Below, one piece after another: positions 35,650 to 45,855 of a DNA stretch of 64,000 bases (positions are counted from its first letter, which is position 1; each line of letters opens with the position of its first letter). This DNA is from Papilionanthe hookeriana x Papilionanthe teres (Eukaryota; Streptophyta; Magnoliopsida; Asparagales; Orchidaceae), in the NCBI GenBank assembly GCA_022702705.1, contig CM040423.1, positions 44,341,575-44,405,574 of the forward strand, read 5' to 3'. The translations under genes were made by a program, and so were the position numbers. The notes below the pieces were generated by a model. That model had not been told where the DNA came from. It saw nothing but the letters and a program-made list of their open reading frames with translations, and did not search any database.

Positions 35650-36219
35650 TCAGTTCAAAAGATCAAGGTTGAGAATACGTCGTAGATTTTGTGTCGCAGA
35701 AGCAGTGCCAAGTAAGAAATCATCATCATGTAATAGGGGGCAATCCCTTACAGGGGAAGCTGGAGCAGATTTAGCCTCCGGCTGAAGCTCAATGTCAGAG
35801 TCCGAATCAGGAAGATCAAGAGAAACACTTCTTTTCTGGCGGAGCGAGAACCTGGGGATGGGAAGAGAACTCGGAGGAGGGGAGTTACAGTATGTTGGAC
35901 CAGCCCAGAGCTCAGAGTAACAGAGATCATCACAGGAGGAAAACCTGGGGGATGGTTTAGGAGTAATTGCGATGGGGCTACTTTTTCTGCTTAGTTTTGG
36001 AGTTTCTGATCGAATTCCCGGGCTGTTGAACTCCGGATTATTACCATAAGAAGCAAAGACCGGCTTAGGAGACGGAAGAATTCCTGTACCGGACTGGAAG
36101 GTCCGACAGTTGATCCCTTTGAATCCACTTGAAGATGTTTCGAACCGATCAGAGATATGTGACTTGCTTCTTCTGCATGCCTGGTCCCGATGCTGAGCGA
36201 GAACAACAAGCGTCTCCAT
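35650..36219 (-). CDS. PNRC/EDC1-motif protein, putative mRNA-decapping co-activator
   Basis: A 189-residue, Ser/Pro-rich, probably disordered protein starting METLVVLAQHRDQ. I chose this Met because it lies right after a 5'-UTR splice site and because plant relatives start the same way; an upstream in-frame Met would be intronic. Motifs in order: GINCRTFQSGTG (about residue 30-45), a Ser-Pro-Lys-rich stretch, then WAGPTYCNSPPPSSLPIPRF (about 105-125). The last motif has the form of the PNRC/EDC1 decapping-activator motif (aromatic-Ala-Gly-x2-aromatic followed by Leu-Pro-x-Pro) that in yeast and animals contacts DCP2 and the EVH1 domain of DCP1. SLRQKRSVSLDLPDSDSD, an acidic patch, KSAPASP and a conserved C terminus NLRRILNLDLLN follow. 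Coding is intact. The family is uncharacterised in plants as far as I know, so function is inferred from the motif. Confidence 0.85.
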   Translation of the reverse strand: METLVVLAQHRDQACRRSKSHISDRFETSSSGFKGINCRTFQSGTGILPSPKPVFASYGNNPEFNSPGIRSETPKLSRKSSPIAITPKPSPRFSSCDDLCYSELWAGPTYCNSPPPSSLPIPRFSLRQKRSVSLDLPDSDSDIELQPEAKSAPASPVRDCPLLHDDDFLLGTASATQNLRRILNLDLLN

Positions 36220-36229
36220 AACAACAAAT

Positions 36230-36591
36230 CTATCACAGAAAATCACATAATATCAATCTAACATTAGATCTATCACTTAAAACAGAGCGAGGCGACGCTG
36301 ATCTAAACAACAATCGCTCCATACGAGTTAAAATATTCCGAACCTTGCGATCACACTTCCTGCGCTCCGATCTACAAGCGAAGGTCAACCAAAATTCCTA
36401 CGACACGAGTCAACAAGCTACAAGCTCCAACAGTAAAACGTCGACTATCCTCAATGAAACCTGAACTTCCCTCTCTTCAATTTCACTATTTCCTCACCCA
36501 AAATCCCCTAGCACCACAGATCGCCAACAAAATCAATCAGATAAACAGCCAAAACTCTCCCAAACAAACAAAATCATTAAACACAACTCAC
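36230..36591 (-). other. 5'-UTR intron of the PNRC-motif gene
   Basis: Minus-strand donor GGTGAGTTG (GT at 36591-36590) and acceptor TGTGATAG (ends 36230) lie between a leader exon and the ATG exon, which keeps only ten untranslated bases before ATG. Such leader introns often raise expression in plants. Confidence 0.65.
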
Positions 36592-36891
36592 CAATTCATC
36601 CAAAGGAGCATTAGTTCGTTGCTGGTACGTGAACTTATCCACTTCATCTGATTCCTGAATAAGCAACCTCCATACCCAAAAAACAGCAGCAATATCACCA
36701 AAAATCGCCAGCGAAGAAACGGCAAAACGATCCGCCCAACTACAGCGAATCGAACTAAACAGAGATCTGTAAATTCTTCAGCCGGAGAAGACGGAGGAAA
36801 CTGGATTTCTCCTCCCCCAAAAAAATGAGACACTCTTTTTTCACTTCCCACGAGGAGACACACCAAACCTTGAACAGGCCACGGATCTGAA
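36592..36891 (-). other. 5'-UTR leader exon of the PNRC-motif gene
   Basis: This GC-richer leader lies upstream of the donor at 36591. A TATA-like ATATTTAAA lies at 36918-36910, a reasonable distance from a start near 36880. Short frames inside the leader (for example one near 36645) could act as upstream frames, but this is not demonstrable. Confidence 0.5.
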
Positions 36892-36909
36892 ATCACTCAT
36901 AGTTGGATT

Positions 36910-36918
36910 TAAATATCG
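36910..36918 (-). promoter_or_regulatory. TATA-like box of the PNRC-motif gene
   Basis: Reads ATATTTAAA on the minus strand, about 30 bases before the point where the sequence turns from AT-rich flank to GC-richer leader. Confidence 0.4.
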
Positions 36919-36919
36919 C

Positions 36920-38043
36920 GGATGCCCTTACTGTAATTTATTTAAAATAATTATATTATTAATGGCGCTAATTGAATAGTTGAAAAAGAAAAATCTTAAA
37001 ATTTAATTTTATTTTAAATTTATCACTATTTTTCCGTTGGACCCTCATGGGCCTCGAAGAATTTTGGGCCGCTCGGTTCGTTAAGTATATTAGTCAAATA
37101 TGAATGTTTTTATTGTGATTGATATATAAACTAGTACAACACGAAAAAAAATTTATTCGTTTATATTCTGCTTATTTCGACTCAAAATACTATTCATCAA
37201 TTATAAATATAAAATATCTTTAAAAATTTTAATTGACTGTAAAGCGACAAAAATTTATAATCAATTAAAACTATTAATTTAAAAATATAATAAAAATATA
37301 GTAAATTATATTTAAATTAAGTTTGAATATAAACAGTAAGATTAAATTTTGCCCGTGTTAATGATTTTGAACAAATAAGTTGTTTGTCTTGTTCCTTTGA
37401 TTTCATTCTAATAAATAATAGTTCATACAATCTAATTTAGGTATCCTAATAATACATAATAATTTGAAATAACACATATTCCAAATCTAACCATTCTGCT
37501 ATAATGAAAGAATATATAAAATTAATATACATAATTCGATACAACAATTTAAATAAGGAAACACTTAATTTTGCTCGATTTCAGTTAATTTTGATTGATA
37601 GCCCAAACTTTTAGCATCCTACAGCTGCATAATTAGGATTGTCAGAATGACTCTTTGTTCGAGAACAGCTCGTTTTCGACTCACTTAATAACAACTAAGC
37701 AAGAACTTTTTTTTTTGTTTGAAATCTAAATGAGTCAAATATGAGCTGAGTTTGGGCTCACTTCTGTTTGCCTTATTTACACCCTAATGACAATTAGCTA
37801 ATTTAGTCCTTTTTTTATTTCAAAATGATTTTATTATGAGTGAAAATTGCTAAAATATTTTCAGTGTCTTACCCTGGCCCAAAAAAGTCAATATTAAATA
37901 CATGTCGTTCAATTTTAATTTTTCACATATCTGAACTTTTTAAATATATATTATCTTATTTATATATGAAAATATTTTTTCCATATTTTTAAATTAAAAT
38001 TATAATATTTGATATTATAAAAAAATTTTGAATAAGATTTTGA
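36920..38043. other. AT-rich intergenic DNA with a GAGCTCG-type relic
   Basis: Mostly featureless AT-rich sequence. At 37630-37800 there is a short copy of the inverted-repeat family seen at 21480 and 38044 (left TTAGGATTGTCAGAAT, right TTTACACCCTAATGACA). Confidence 0.45.
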
Positions 38044-38666
38044 GTAGAAATGTAAATAAGTTGAGTCAAACTCGAGTAATCCTCGACTTGAGCTCGAGTT
38101 TGATACTCTTACACGAGCTTAATTCAACGAGTTCAAGCCTACTTGTTTAGTATTAAAAAAGAAAATATATTAATTTAAAACTAATTTTATGGTAAAATGA
38201 AATAATAAAGGCATTTTAATAAATTATTATTTTTAAAATATTTTTAATAATTTAAGGAAACTTTGTTGAATTTTAATATATTTATAGTATACTTTTTATT
38301 AATTATTTTGTAATAGAGCCGGCATATAAGCTAATGAGTTGAATTAGGGCTAGCTTAAATTTGGCTTGTTATCTCATTGATTTAATTTGACGAGCCACTT
38401 ATTGGAAAAATTATTACATCAGGACCCCGCACGTAGAGCTATGTGCGGGATCCGATCTCAGCCGCATATTAACCTTACACTCACAAAAGGATGTATGGGA
38501 GTGGGCCCCACTGTAATTTTTTTTTTTAATAAAAAAAGGTAAAGATGGGGTTGATGTCTTCTTGAGATCGGATCTCAGCGTATGCTTCTACGTGCGAAGT
38601 CACGATGTAATATTTCTTGCGATTATTGAGTTGGCCTTGACTTGAGCCAATTCCTTTACACCCTAA
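38044..38666. mobile_element. GAGCTCG-type inverted-repeat element, interrupted
   Basis: The left end AGAAATGTAAATAAGTTGAG corresponds to the reverse complement of the right end (AGGGTGTAAAGGAATTGGCT). CTCGAG and GAGCTCG words lie just inside. Another element (38405-38619) sits within it and splits it, so this one inserted first. Confidence 0.5.
38405..38619. mobile_element. 215-bp Mutator-like MITE nested in an older element
   Basis: The left end GAAAAATTATTACATCAGGA and the reverse complement of the right end (CAAGAAATATTACATCGTGA) are inverted repeats. Pairing continues through GCACGTAGA and GATCCGATCTCA for about 50 bases. Nine-base flanks CACTTATTG (38396-38404) and CGATTATTG (38620-38628) match at seven positions, the duplication length of Mutator-like transposons. 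Confidence 0.65.
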
Positions 38667-39369
38667 TTTGAGCGAAAGTTTCGAGCTATTAAAATATTTT
38701 ATTTATAATTTAGGTGATTAAATATTATATTTAATATTTTATATATTTCACATGTAGGAACCCTTTAAGATGATTAACATAAGAGATAATAATGAGTGGG
38801 ATTATCTTAACACCTCATTTATTAGAAGATAATTATGCTAAATGATGATATAATTATGGTTTTCTTATTAATTAGCCGTTGATTTTAAGTCTCGAAGACA
38901 TTGTAGATAAGATAAAAAAAAACGAAGGCTAAATTATTCAATTAAAATATTTGCAAAAAAATAAAGAGTCCGAGAGATGGGAAAAAGATCAACGAAAACG
39001 AAAATTTAAATAAAACGGTAAGTAAATTCAGCCTATTTTATTTCATTTTCTATTTTTTAAAATACTGAAAAAGAAATAGTCAGTCTTAGTCTATAGGTTG
39101 TTTTCATCTAATTGTCAGAAATAAAAAAAAAAAAATTGATTATAAATAAATGAGAGCCATTCAATAAAAAATAATTAATTAATTTTGAATTTATGCCTTA
39201 TATATTATTTTTTATTCATGCAAAAAAAAATAAATTAAATCAAATCAAATAAAAAAAACATTACCTTAAAATCAATTCATGTCATATTTTAAATTTTCAA
39301 ACAATATAACATTTTAACATTTTAATTAAAATATTAAAAATAGATCCAAAATCAAACTAAATTACAATA
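38667..39369. other. AT-rich intergenic DNA
   Basis: A/T-rich with A-runs. I see no gene or element boundary. Confidence 0.55.
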
Positions 39370-39720
39370 ATACGAGCTGCGAAAATGCCAATACCGACAA
39401 GACCAGGAGGCGAATTAGAGACGATTAATGATCCAAGCATGGACTGATACCACAACATGAAAGCTGATCCGATGAGATAGTATGCCCTACAGTAGAGCCC
39501 ATCCAAGAGAAGATTAAGTTTTCCATCTCTCCAAGCATCACAGGGGCTCCGAGAGGCTCCTCACCAAGGATCAAGGATATACAACCAAACTAGATCAATC
39601 AACTAACCCATGTTGACCAAAGGTCATATGGCCGAGCTAATCCCATCAGCTCGAAGCTAGTTAAGCGCAGTCGGCCTAGCCATAAAGTAACTAGATGATA
39701 AGCTCACAAATAAAATATCA
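39370..39720 (-). repeat. Dispersed GC-richer repeat (family member 2, inverted)
   Basis: Its reverse complement shares TTGATCCTTGGTGAGGAGCC and neighbouring words with 31690-32140. It shows no open frame of note and is probably an LTR fragment. Confidence 0.45.
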
Positions 39721-40139
39721 AAAATATTCTTATACAAATCCCCTTGTCAATTAGCATTATATTTTTGACATTTTACACAGAGTTGTGTAAAACTTAAAAA
39801 ATTAAGGGTAGGATATGTAAATACATAAGAATTGAGCCACATGTATGCTAATCTTCCTCTCTCATTTAATGTAGTTGGGGCTAGTTGGAAGGGCCACTGG
39901 GAAATCGACAGAGTAATTGTAGAAGAAGAAAAAATAAGACCACAAATGGCACAGAAAGTCGTATATGTTTGCAATTGTTTTCGGTGAGAGTGACGTCTAC
40001 ATATTTCAGGAATAATTCGAGGTCAAAATGCTCGCATCATAAGCTTGAAAATGCCAAGTCCAATTGAATGTCATTAGACAATATGTTAATGTTAAGGCAT
40101 ATGTCACCCTTGCAAAATTTTATCTGTCTCATTCGTTGG

Positions 40140-40370
40140 GCAAATTATTCTATATGGAATATATAGGTAGAATACACATACAGCTCTTAATAATCATGTC
40201 ATACTCTCATAATAATCTATAAATAATTCTAAAAATGAAATCCGTACAATAACCTAATATTTATTTAATACCTAATAACTTGCAAATAACTCCCCAATAA
40301 CCCCATTGAAGTTATTGAGGGATTATTCCGCACTCAGCTGCTGCGTGCGTATTTTTTATGGAATAATGTC
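40140..40370. repeat. Imperfect inverted-repeat element
   Basis: The left part (TTATTCTATATGGAATA...ACACATACAGCTC) pairs loosely with the reverse complement of the right part (ATTATTCCATAAAAAATACG...GCAGCTGAG). Boundaries and class are uncertain. Confidence 0.3.
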
Positions 40371-41109
40371 TAAGCTAAGAGTCATATGAGTTGAAAATAA
40401 TAATAATAATAATGGTGTTTATAAGTTCGTCATTTTTCTCTGGCCCTCACACACAATTCAATAGATTGTTGAATGAGTGACTCAAAATGACTACTACTGA
40501 AAAATAGAATGATAGTGTCAAATGTCATTAATTTTAAGTTGTTATGAGAACTATTTTTAAAGTATTTAGCTTTTTTTAAGTTCTCATGCTTTCAATTTTT
40601 CATCATTTTAATTATTTTTGGATATGCAAAAATTAGTTTGATTTTGTGTAAATGTTTAAACGAATTTCGAATTCAGCAAAAATATAGTTAAATTGAGAGT
40701 TTCTTCGAAATTAACCCATCAATGCCATAAGTCATATGATCCAGTTCTAAATGAGAGGAAGCATGCATTTGAATAATAATTAAATTTTCTTAGAATTTTA
40801 TTGGACGAGAAATTTTTCAAATCTTGTATACTTGTAATAAAATCAAGTTTATAGACAAGACGAATCCAACAAGCTCAGAATTTGTTGAATTTTCAAATTA
40901 TTGAGACACTTAAAAATTCAAAATAAATTATGATTAGGAGGGATCCGTTTTTTATTTTATGTTGTTAACTAAATATGTCAAAGTATCACTCGTAAAAATT
41001 ATAAATAGAATCCTCACATTAAAAACAAAAAATAGAGGAGATGAGGAAAGAATATGGAGGTTTGAAAAATTCTATAGCTATATCCGACCACTTTCGCTCA
41101 ATTATCGTC

Positions 41110-41770
41110 ATTACATCTTTACCATCAACTTTCTCAATTAAAGCATTACAATACAACAATCAACGTCGAACCACTGTCACTTGATTACAACTCCTGACCA
41201 CAATCATCAAACTAACTTCATTAGACCACAATTGTTCAATTATAGTCATCAAACCATCATCGCGTAGTTACGATCATCTAATACTCTCACCTGACAATAA
41301 TATTTAGAGCACAATCGCTCTCATTTTATCTCTTAACTAACGCTATCCGATTATAGTGTTTTGATTGCTATTATCGAACGATAATATTCTTTCATCAATT
41401 GCCGCCCTATTATGATTCACTAAACATCATCACCCAATTATAGATGCTTGAACATCATTACCGAATAATGGTCGCTCAATTCTTGTCACTTGATTATGAT
41501 TTCTTAATTGCCATTTTTCAATTACAATCTTCTGATTATCCAACCCATTTCTCGACTACATTCATCTAACCATTACAACTCGGCTACGTATATGATTGAT
41601 GAATGTTATTGATGCATATCATTGATTTTCTAACCAACGCACATCGTCTTCTATATGGTCGATGCATCGTCATCTATAAGATTGATGGATGCCATCAACA
41701 TCAACACCAATGTCAGTTGATTTACCCCAATGCCCATTGATTGTCACTAATTCTTCTAACCTCCTTCATG
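41110..41770. repeat. Cryptically repetitive CA/AT-rich tract
   Basis: Loosely repeated words such as CAATTATAG, CGATTATAGT, ATCATC and TGATTAC recur irregularly through some 450 bases, followed by GATTGATGAATG/GATGCAT words. It looks like a decayed short-unit satellite. There are no long open frames. Confidence 0.45.
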
Positions 41771-41909
41771 AAAATATACCTTGAACAATTTATATATATT
41801 GTATTATATGAATACATTCTCTAATTATAAGGGATAACATTTTTTATTACTGATAACATACATTAGTGGAATACAAGCCAAATATGTATGAACTACAAGG
41901 TAAAGCTTA

Positions 41910-42360
41910 ATTCGTGATACAAATGGACAGTCTTCACAAAGTCTGTGCAGACATGACAATAATAGCGACTGAAGCAGAAAATAAAGACCGGCTATAGTTG
42001 TATGTCAAATCTTGCAAACTAGGAAACTACCAAAGGATAGCTCTGTAGCAAACCAAATCAAGAAGCGAGCACTATCCTACGCTTTGTTAAACGACGTCCT
42101 CTACGGCTGATCGGTTATGATGTTTGAGCAAGATAGAAGCTCAAGACATTGTTAAAGATGTTCACTCATGTCTTTGTGGTGCACACCAATCAAGAACTAT
42201 GTTAAAAATAAAAATTAAAAGACTTGAATATTATTGGCCGGTAATGATGACAGATTGCTTGAAAATTAGCAAAAGATGTCACCAATACCAGGTGCATGGG
42301 GTGGTCTTACATGAACCTCTAAAAGTGTTACACTCGACAATCGCATCGTGGCCGTTTTAG
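41910..42360 (+). pseudogene. Ty3/gypsy pol fragment (integrase zinc-binding region)
   Basis: An open frame at 42124-42360 carries DVHSCLCGAHQSRTMLKIKI, then LEYYWPVM and KRCHQYQVHG, ending with TIASWPF. This is the HHCC zinc finger region at the start of gypsy integrases, with His, His, Cys and a second Cys position occupied (spacing H-x3-like HSCLCGAH and C-x2-like pair, the latter altered). Upstream, decayed frames carry a linker resembling the RNase H-to-integrase junction. No LTR or RT was found nearby, so it is an orphan fragment. Confidence 0.8.
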
Positions 42361-43077
42361 TATTGGGGCACAGAAATAGTGTGCCCTATAGACTCTACAT
42401 CCTCCAAAAGTCACCAATTTATTATTGAGATTGTTTATAAAATAATTCAAGCATGTTTAAGCACTAAGTAAAATATTGAAGCATATGTAATACCAAATTC
42501 TCTATAGTGATATGATTTTATTTTTATTTGATGAAGACTGTTTTGTGTTACAAAATAACATTCTCATGAGACAAGAAAGACCAATATATTATAAATGACA
42601 TAAATTTAGGTAAAATTTTAAAACAAAGACTTCAATTATTAAGAGATGATGGATGGACATGTTCGGCCAAAGTTGCTCACCTTTTTTATTAAAAAAATAA
42701 TATAGTTCTTCCAAATTTGTCTATATATTTGTAATGTGTGGTAGGTCAAATAGATATGGTCAAGCAGTTACAAATTCATTTCATTATATCAAGCGGGGTT
42801 ACTTTATTATGTGTTAATGTACACAGCTTCGAGAGTTAAATAATATATTCAATCATATAAACATTAAGTTATTTTTTTAACATCAGCTCTTTGACCCTAT
42901 GCGAGACATTTTGAGCTTTGGGCAATACCATTTGAAATATCTCGTCAAATTTTGTCCCAACGATTCCTCAAATATAGATCTTATGATATTAGATTGTCAA
43001 CTTCAAAAGCATAAAGAATTTTTTTTTTCTCAAAGAGTTGGTATAGAATATATTTTATATTATAATTCAGAGATTTA
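42361..43077. other. AT-rich intergenic DNA
   Basis: No gene recognised. If the gypsy fragment continued here its catalytic core is unrecognisable. Confidence 0.5.
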
Positions 43078-43373
43078 GGCCCCGTTTGTGGCAGCTTATT
43101 TGATTCACGCGTTTTGAAAACATATCCAGACCTGTTTGGTAAACTAAGTTTTAATAGTTTTTTTTTTTAATTGTGTTTTCAAGCTGCTGAAATCAGAATT
43201 TTCACACTGTTCTTGGCTAGGTGTAGTGACAGTTTTCTAACTGTAGTTTGTCTTTTAAAATATAATAATAAAAAATTCTGATGACCATTACAATGTTTTG
43301 AATAGCATATTATTTTTTAACAGCTTATTAATAAACTTCAACTACTTCAAAGAAACTCTGAATAAACAAAACA
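43078..43373. mobile_element. Tourist/Harbinger-type MITE with TTA duplication
   Basis: TTA flanks occur at 43075-43077 and 43374-43376. The left end GGCCCCGTTTGTGGCAG and the reverse complement of the right end TGTTTTGTTTATTCAG align. The mismatches are mainly C-to-T, as expected from deamination of methylated cytosines. The 296-bp length without coding is typical of MITEs. Confidence 0.75.
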
Positions 43374-43808
43374 TTAGTTGAAAAGAACATGATAAATTCA
43401 AAACCTAGAATACTATTTAATTACTATTTTTTTCTAACTAAAACTCAATTAAAAAAAAAAAGAAAAAAAACTACAATAATTACTTTCTTCTTTTAGGTCT
43501 TATAATTGAAAGAAATATATAATCCTTTTCCAATTATTTAATTATAATAAACAAAAATAATAAAAAGTATTAAAATTATCAAATAAAGTACATAATTCCA
43601 AAAAAATTAAAGGCCGATCATCGATCCAATTCATAAAGTCAAGCAAACCGCCCCATTGCAAATTTCATAATGGGCGGTGATCTGACTTTCCCACAAACGT
43701 TCCATCATAATTTTCTCTTCATCATGATTGGTCAAAAAAGCTCCCTCGCTGTTCGGACCATAACAGCAAAAAATCCTACCTTCTTCCATTCGTGACGTTC
43801 ACGGGTAA

Positions 43809-43837
43809 ACACGTTAACCTTACGCTGCATACGTGTA
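43809..43837. promoter_or_regulatory. ACGT-core boxes upstream of the HSP20-like gene
   Basis: ACACGTTAAC (43809-43818) and TACGTGTA (43830-43837) contain the ACGT core bound by plant bZIP factors, and the second fits an ABRE-like box. They lie about 175-200 bases before the TATA box. No clear heat-shock element was seen. Confidence 0.35.
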
Positions 43838-44010
43838 ACGCACTCAACCGTCGGATCAAATTCTTACACGGCTTGATCTCCCCAGGGTGTCATTGGATCC
43901 CATCGGACGGCTCTGCTTGAATCCCCGTGCCGGTATGAAATAATTGAATGGCAATTTCGATATATTCCATCGAAATTGTGGACAATTAATAAAATGGCTG
44001 TTCTGCAATC

Positions 44011-44018
44011 TTTAAATA
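44011..44018 (+). promoter_or_regulatory. TATA box of the HSP20-like gene
   Basis: TTTAAATA lies about 147 bases before the ATG, leaving a leader of roughly 115 bases. Confidence 0.5.
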
Positions 44019-44157
44019 GCTTGCTCCCTCGAACCATGGCACATAGTAGTTTAAAATTTTTCTCTGCTGCGAACCCCTGCAGTTATCTAGGGTTTTGATT
44101 CATCTACAGCTTCCTCTTCATTTTGTTTTTGATCTTTGTGGTGACTAGTGTTGATCA

Positions 44158-44622
44158 ATGAGGGTTTACCCGGAGAATGCGTTGGACGGTGGGAGCAAGA
44201 GGCTCCGGCGACTGCCTCATGTATTCAGCAAGATGATTGAGCTTCCATTTGCAGCCGATGCCGACGTCTACATTGAGGAGGCGCCCTCTATGTTTCGGTT
44301 CTTTGTGTCGGCTGATGGCGTGAGTAGCGGAGTCCGGGCTCAGGCCGTGGCAGTTCATCCCGGAGTGATGAAGGTCGTGGTTCTTGATGGTGCCGGCGCT
44401 AGCGAAGGGAACTTTGGGGATGACGAGCTTGAGTTCGATCGATGGAGGTTTCGGTTGCCACATTCAGCTTTGCCAGGTCTTGCGACCGCTGAGTGTGTGG
44501 ATGGAGTGTTGATCGTGACGGTGCCGAAGGGCGTTGGTACGGAGGAGCGAGAGGGGCTTTTTGTGGAAGATAATGGGGATTTCAGCGGAACTGCTGCGGG
44601 TTTGCTGATTGTTGTACAGTAA
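44158..44622 (+). CDS. HSP20-like (alpha-crystallin-domain) protein, intronless
   Basis: A 154-residue soluble protein starting MRVYPENALDGGSKRLRRLP. It resembles the small plant HSP20-like group of Arabidopsis At4g14830/At3g22530: KRLRRLPHVFSKMIELPF (residues 14-32), ADADVYIEEAPSMFRFFV (34-51), HPGVMKVVVLDG, LEFDRWRFRLPHSA and a final beta strand CVDGVLIVTVPKG. That last strand is the alpha-crystallin-domain signature region (normally GVLTVTVPK). The C-terminal Ile/Val-x-Ile/Val-type oligomerisation motif is only hinted at (LLIVV at the end). Codon use is GC-rich and unlike the surrounding AT-rich DNA, as expected for an expressed gene. It is a single exon with a TATA box at 44011. Chaperone activity is not assured, because this branch is divergent from classical class I/II small HSPs. 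Confidence 0.85.
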   Translation: MRVYPENALDGGSKRLRRLPHVFSKMIELPFAADADVYIEEAPSMFRFFVSADGVSSGVRAQAVAVHPGVMKVVVLDGAGASEGNFGDDELEFDRWRFRLPHSALPGLATAECVDGVLIVTVPKGVGTEEREGLFVEDNGDFSGTAAGLLIVVQ

Positions 44623-45089
44623 TTTTTTATCCTTCTTCATTGCGGTTTTCGTTGTGTTTGAGTTGAGATGTCCTGTTTCCTTTTGCTTTTGCTTGATATT
44701 AATGATAATGATAATGCTAATATTAATAATGATAGAGAGACTTTTTTATGTTTTCATTTTTCAAATATTTGATTCAAGTTCTATTTACTTTTTGGAATCT
44801 TGAGCCGAGGTTGCTGGGGGTCGTTCAGGATGTATTTGATTCAAAGCGATTGTAGGAAATGCAATCATATTGAGTATTTGGGCTATATGTATTAACAATT
44901 CAATAACTAATCATTAAGATAAATATAATGAGGAAATTATTAAATCATATGATGATCGAAGGAGATTGTTTGACAAAGCACGTCAAGGATTCGCTTTGAT
45001 CATAAGTTATTTGAGTTTTTATTATCAACTGTCATAATAAAGCTCATGCATCGAGCATATCATTATCATTTTTTAAGAGCTGGTATAAA
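44623..45089 (+). other. 3' flank of the HSP20-like gene
   Basis: AT-rich; probable 3' UTR followed by intergenic DNA with ATA/ATG-rich slippage around 44700-44735. No other feature. Confidence 0.5.
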
Positions 45090-45325
45090 ATTGCGTTGTG
45101 TATGTGGAGCCAAAGCACCCCAACTTCACGGTGCCTAATCACCCATTTTTGGGCACCGACAAAAAGGGGTCGCCTTTTCGCCTCTTTTGGGCACTCAAGC
45201 ACCCACAGATAAAGGAGCTGACGCTTAAACACTGGTCTTTGGCGCTCAAGCGCCCGGTCTGTTGAGCACGATCCCGAAAGCATAGCGCTCAGGCGCCAAA
45301 TCTGGACGCCTAAGCGCCCAATGCA
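45090..45325. repeat. Cluster of GGCGC...GCGCC hyphenated palindromes
   Basis: Five or more related words occur within 200 bases: GGGCACTCAAGCACCC, GGCGCTCAAGCGCCCGG, AGCGCTCAGGCGCC, GACGCCTAAGCGCCC and GGTGCCTAATCACCC. Each is a near-palindrome with a four-base centre. Similar words mark certain plant LTRs, but no LTR boundaries are visible. Confidence 0.6.
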
Positions 45326-45530
45326 GTTACTCCGCTTTCTGAGTTTTCAAATCAGTTTCGAGCGGCGTAATGATGGGTTTGGTGCAGGTCTGCCTTTGGT
45401 GTTCTTCAACAAGTTACTGATGAAAGAGAAAAGAGTTGAAGAGGAGGATTTATGGGATCACGGCGTGTGTTTTTTCGCTTCGGATCGGAGAAGGAAGATT
45501 GTAGAGCTTCCTGTAAGTTTTTTTGTATGA
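45321..45530 (+). other. Unidentified 69-codon open frame
   Basis: Reads FERRNDGFGAGLPLVFFNKL then LLMKEKRVEEEDLWDHGVCF and so on. After AGCTTCCT at 45504-45511 there is a good donor (GTAAGT), so the real piece may be an exon fragment. Family not recognised. It could be a captured or decayed gene piece. Confidence 0.25.
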
Positions 45531-45818
45531 GTGTGAAGAGAAAACTTGTGCGAGTTCTTTGTAAAACTATCTGATTTTCATAATGAATTTATGGTGATGT
45601 GATTCCATGATTTTTTTCTGTCCCAATTTTTTGACATTGAGAATTGTTTGGAGGATTTCCAACAAATTGTGTTGGCAATCAACAATTTTTATGAGTCAAC
45701 TGTTGAACTTGATATTTGTGACTTGATCTCAGGTGAGGGAGGGTATGCACTGATGATAACTAGCTGGATCTTTAGTTTTTGGGGTTTTTAAAGGCAATCA
45801 AGTTAAAGATTGAAGTTT

Positions 45819-45855
<37 letters not shown>

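Noticed and set aside
44036..44098. Possible 20-codon upstream frame before the HSP20-like start
   Set aside because: The ATG at 44036 lies only about 20 bases after the TATA box, probably upstream of the transcription start, so it is unlikely to be in the mRNA.
44155..44463. 102-codon minus-strand frame opposite the HSP20-like gene
   Set aside because: It is a shadow of the GC-rich coding sequence on the plus strand, which carries the recognisable domain.
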